This document shows, piece after piece, positions 62,366 to 64,000 of a stretch of DNA of 64,000 bases. The translations under genes were made by a program, and so were the position numbers. Within the stretch, counting starts at the first letter, position 1. Each line of letters opens with the position of its first letter. Source of the DNA: Auanema rhodensis. Taxonomy: Eukaryota > Nematoda > Chromadorea > Rhabditida > Rhabditidae. The stretch lies in assembly GCA_964057225.1 (NCBI GenBank), contig OZ059900.1, positions 7,264,501-7,328,500 of the forward strand, in the 5' to 3' direction. The notes below the pieces were generated by a model. That model saw only the letters and a list, made by a program, of their open reading frames with translations. It was not told where the DNA came from and searched no databases.

Positions 62366-64000
62366 TTGACTATTTTTACATATATATGTCCAATTTTAAC
62401 CACTTTGGTCAAAAAGGACCGAAAATATCAAGAATTATTGGTTTTTTGGGGTTTGAAGGACATTTTGGCTAAATCAGTCAAACTTTTGATCTTAAGCATA
62501 TTTTTTTCTTCTAAAACGACTAAATGTATGAAATACTGTCAAAGAATGTTCATATAGGTGTATTTTGCACGAATATCAAAACTGATTGAAATATGGGCCT
62601 TTTTATGCTCAAAACGCCATATATTCAACGATTTTGGGTACAAAACATGTGAAAACTGTATGTTTTGATCAGACCCTTTGAGATATGGATTTGAAATTCA
62701 GGATTCATAAACTTTGACTATTTTTACATATATATGTTCAATTGTAACCACTTTGGTCAAAAAGGACCGAAAATATCAAGAATTATTGGTTTTTTGGGGT
62801 TTGAAGGGCATTTTGGCTCAATCAGACAAACTGTTGATCTTAAGCATATTTTTTTCTTCTAAAACGACTAAATGTATGAAATACTGTCGAAGAATGTTCA
62901 TATAGGTGTATTTTGCACGAATATCAAAACTGATTGAAATATGGGCCTTTTTATGCTCAAAACGCCATATATTCAACGATTTTGGGTACAAAACATGTGA
63001 AAACTGTATGTTTTGATCAGACCCTTTGAGATATGGATTTGAATTTGAGGATTCATAAACTTTGACTATTTTCACATATATATGTTCAATTTTAACCACT
63101 TTGGTCAAAAAGGACCGAAAATATCAAGAATTATTGGTTTTTTGGGGTTTGAAGGGCATTTTGGCAAAATCAGTCAAACTTTTGATCTTAAGCATATTTT
63201 TTTCTTCTAAAACGACTAAATGTATGAAATACTGTCATAGAATGTTCATATAGGTGTATTTTGCACGAATATCAAAACTGATTGAAATATGGGCCTTTTT
63301 ATGCTCAAAACGCCATATATTCAACGATTTTGGGTTCAAAACATGTGAAAACTGTATGTTTTGATCAGACCCTTTGAGATATGGATTTGAAATTCAGGAT
63401 TCATAAACTTTGACTATTTTTACATATATATGTTCAATTTTAACCACTTTGGTCAAAAAGGACCGAAAATATCAAGAATTATTGGTTTTTTGGGGTTTGA
63501 AGGGCATTTTGGCTAAATCAGTCAAACTTTTGATCTTAAGCATATTTTTTTCTTCTAAAACGACTAAATGTATGAAATACTGTCATAGAATGTTCATATA
63601 GGTGTATTTTGCACGAATATCAAAACTGATTGAAATATGGGCCTTTTTATGCTCAAAACGCCATATATTCAACGATTTTGGGTACAAAACATGTGAAAAC
63701 TGTATGTTTTGATCAGACCCTTTGAGATATGGATTTGAAATTCAGGATTCATAAACTTCGACTATTTCTACATATATATGTCCAATTTTAACCACTTTGG
63801 TCAAAAAGGACCGAAAATATCAAGAATTATTGGTTTTTTGGGGTTTGAAGGGCATTTTGGCAAAATCAGTCAAACTTTTGATCTTAAGCATATTTTTTTT
63901 TTCTAAAACGACTAAATGTATGAAATACTGTCAAAGAATGTTCATATAGGTGTATTTTGCACGAATATCAAAACTGATTGAAATATGGGCCTTTTTATGC
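62366..64000. repeat. Last units of the window, U179-U183 (last one partial)
   Basis: U179 is gaaggac/caaaga. U180 has ttgtaacc, private ggctcaat and actgttgatc, gacaaac and gtcgaag. U181 follows a private gaatttgagg near 63041 and ends in gggttc. U182 is plain T-type. U183 starts at 63758 as C-type with T10 and is cut by the window end after 243 bases. The array clearly continues beyond 64000. Confidence 0.9.

Larger units (their letters stand above)
1..64000. repeat. 348-bp tandem satellite array, about 184 head-to-tail copies, spanning the whole window
   Basis: Every part of the window is a copy of the same AT-rich 348-bp unit in the same orientation. Landmarks in each unit, in order, are a 12-bp ACATATATATGT palindrome, GGTC-A5-GGACC, a T6G4 run, CTTAAG, a T7 run, TATGGGCC, GCTCAAAACGCC, a CAAAACAT/ATGTTTTG dyad and CCCTTTGAGATATGG. 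Landmarks recur exactly 348 bases apart from 75 to 48098 and again from 48446 to the end. Counting one unit gives 103 G+C of 348 (29.6%). Neither array edge is present, so the real array is longer. This is non-coding satellite DNA. A centromeric or other heterochromatic role is an inference from size, homogeneity and higher-order structure. I do not recognise the family name. Confidence 0.99.

Noticed and set aside
1-64000. CRISPR array or other prokaryotic repeat system
   Set aside because: The repeat unit is 348 bp with no short repeat/unique spacer alternation. The intervening sequence is itself repeated, and there are no associated genes.
1-64000. Ribosomal, 5S, snRNA or tRNA tandem array
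   Set aside because: The unit is about 70% A+T and shows no tRNA arms, no internal A/B or C box arrangement and no recognisable rRNA sequence.

Overview
The whole 64,000-base window is one uninterrupted tandem satellite DNA array. I find no gene, RNA gene, mobile element, CRISPR array, origin or operon. A basic unit of 348 bp, about 30% G+C by count on one unit, repeats head to tail in one orientation from the first base to the last: about 183.9 copies, with both array ends outside the window. This points to a eukaryotic nuclear genome, in a heterochromatic block such as a centromere, pericentromere or subtelomere. A plant would fit, because units near 340-360 bp (about two nucleosomes) are common there, but I do not recognise the satellite family and the sequence cannot fix the species.

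Units are numbered from U0 = 75-422, so Un starts at 75+348n up to U138 and one base earlier after that. Copies differ almost only by substitutions at a few dozen recurrent sites. The only net length change is one T lost from a T6 run in U138 (about 48175-48179). I use these marker alleles, with sites given in U0 coordinates: T, C or A type at 72-86 (ctttgac with TTTTTAC, cttcgac with ttctac, or aattcgac usually after gatttaaaattc); an EcoRI-type GAATTC at 55-60; ttgtaacc, tttcaacc or tatggtc around 103-118; gaaggac or gaagagc at 164-170; ggattg at 158-163; ggctga with a T10 run; gacaaac near 187; cataga, caaaga, cgaaga or cgaata near 249-254; gttgat near 257-262; gggttc or tacgaaac near 345-354.

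Layout by marker content: 1-7.8 kb, EcoRI-bearing, gaagagc and ggtcgaaa units with a 5-unit block repeated 11 units apart; 7.8-11.2 kb, a 1,614-bp perfect duplication 5 units apart; 12.5-19.6 kb, a 10-unit (3,480 bp) higher-order repeat in two copies with five differences; 22.3-25.1 kb, a 4-unit repeat in two copies; 28.3-33.5 kb, units with gggttc junctions; 33.5-36.6 kb, a 3-unit repeat in three copies; 36.6-43.9 kb, alternating A- and C-type units with a 4-unit tandem duplication inside a 15-unit-offset duplication; 44.3-46 kb, a small local subfamily; 48.4-64 kb, a later domain marked by gacaaac and tacgaaac with 9- and 14-unit-offset duplications.

The short open frames of 63, 71 or 97 codons in most units all begin at TTG and are by-products of the repeat, not genes. 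The interest lies in higher-order structure, strict length conservation, mosaic units, recurrent CpG-to-TpG/CpA polymorphism, a conserved dyad and about 10-bp phasing of A/T tracts. No new enzymatic or defence system is present.
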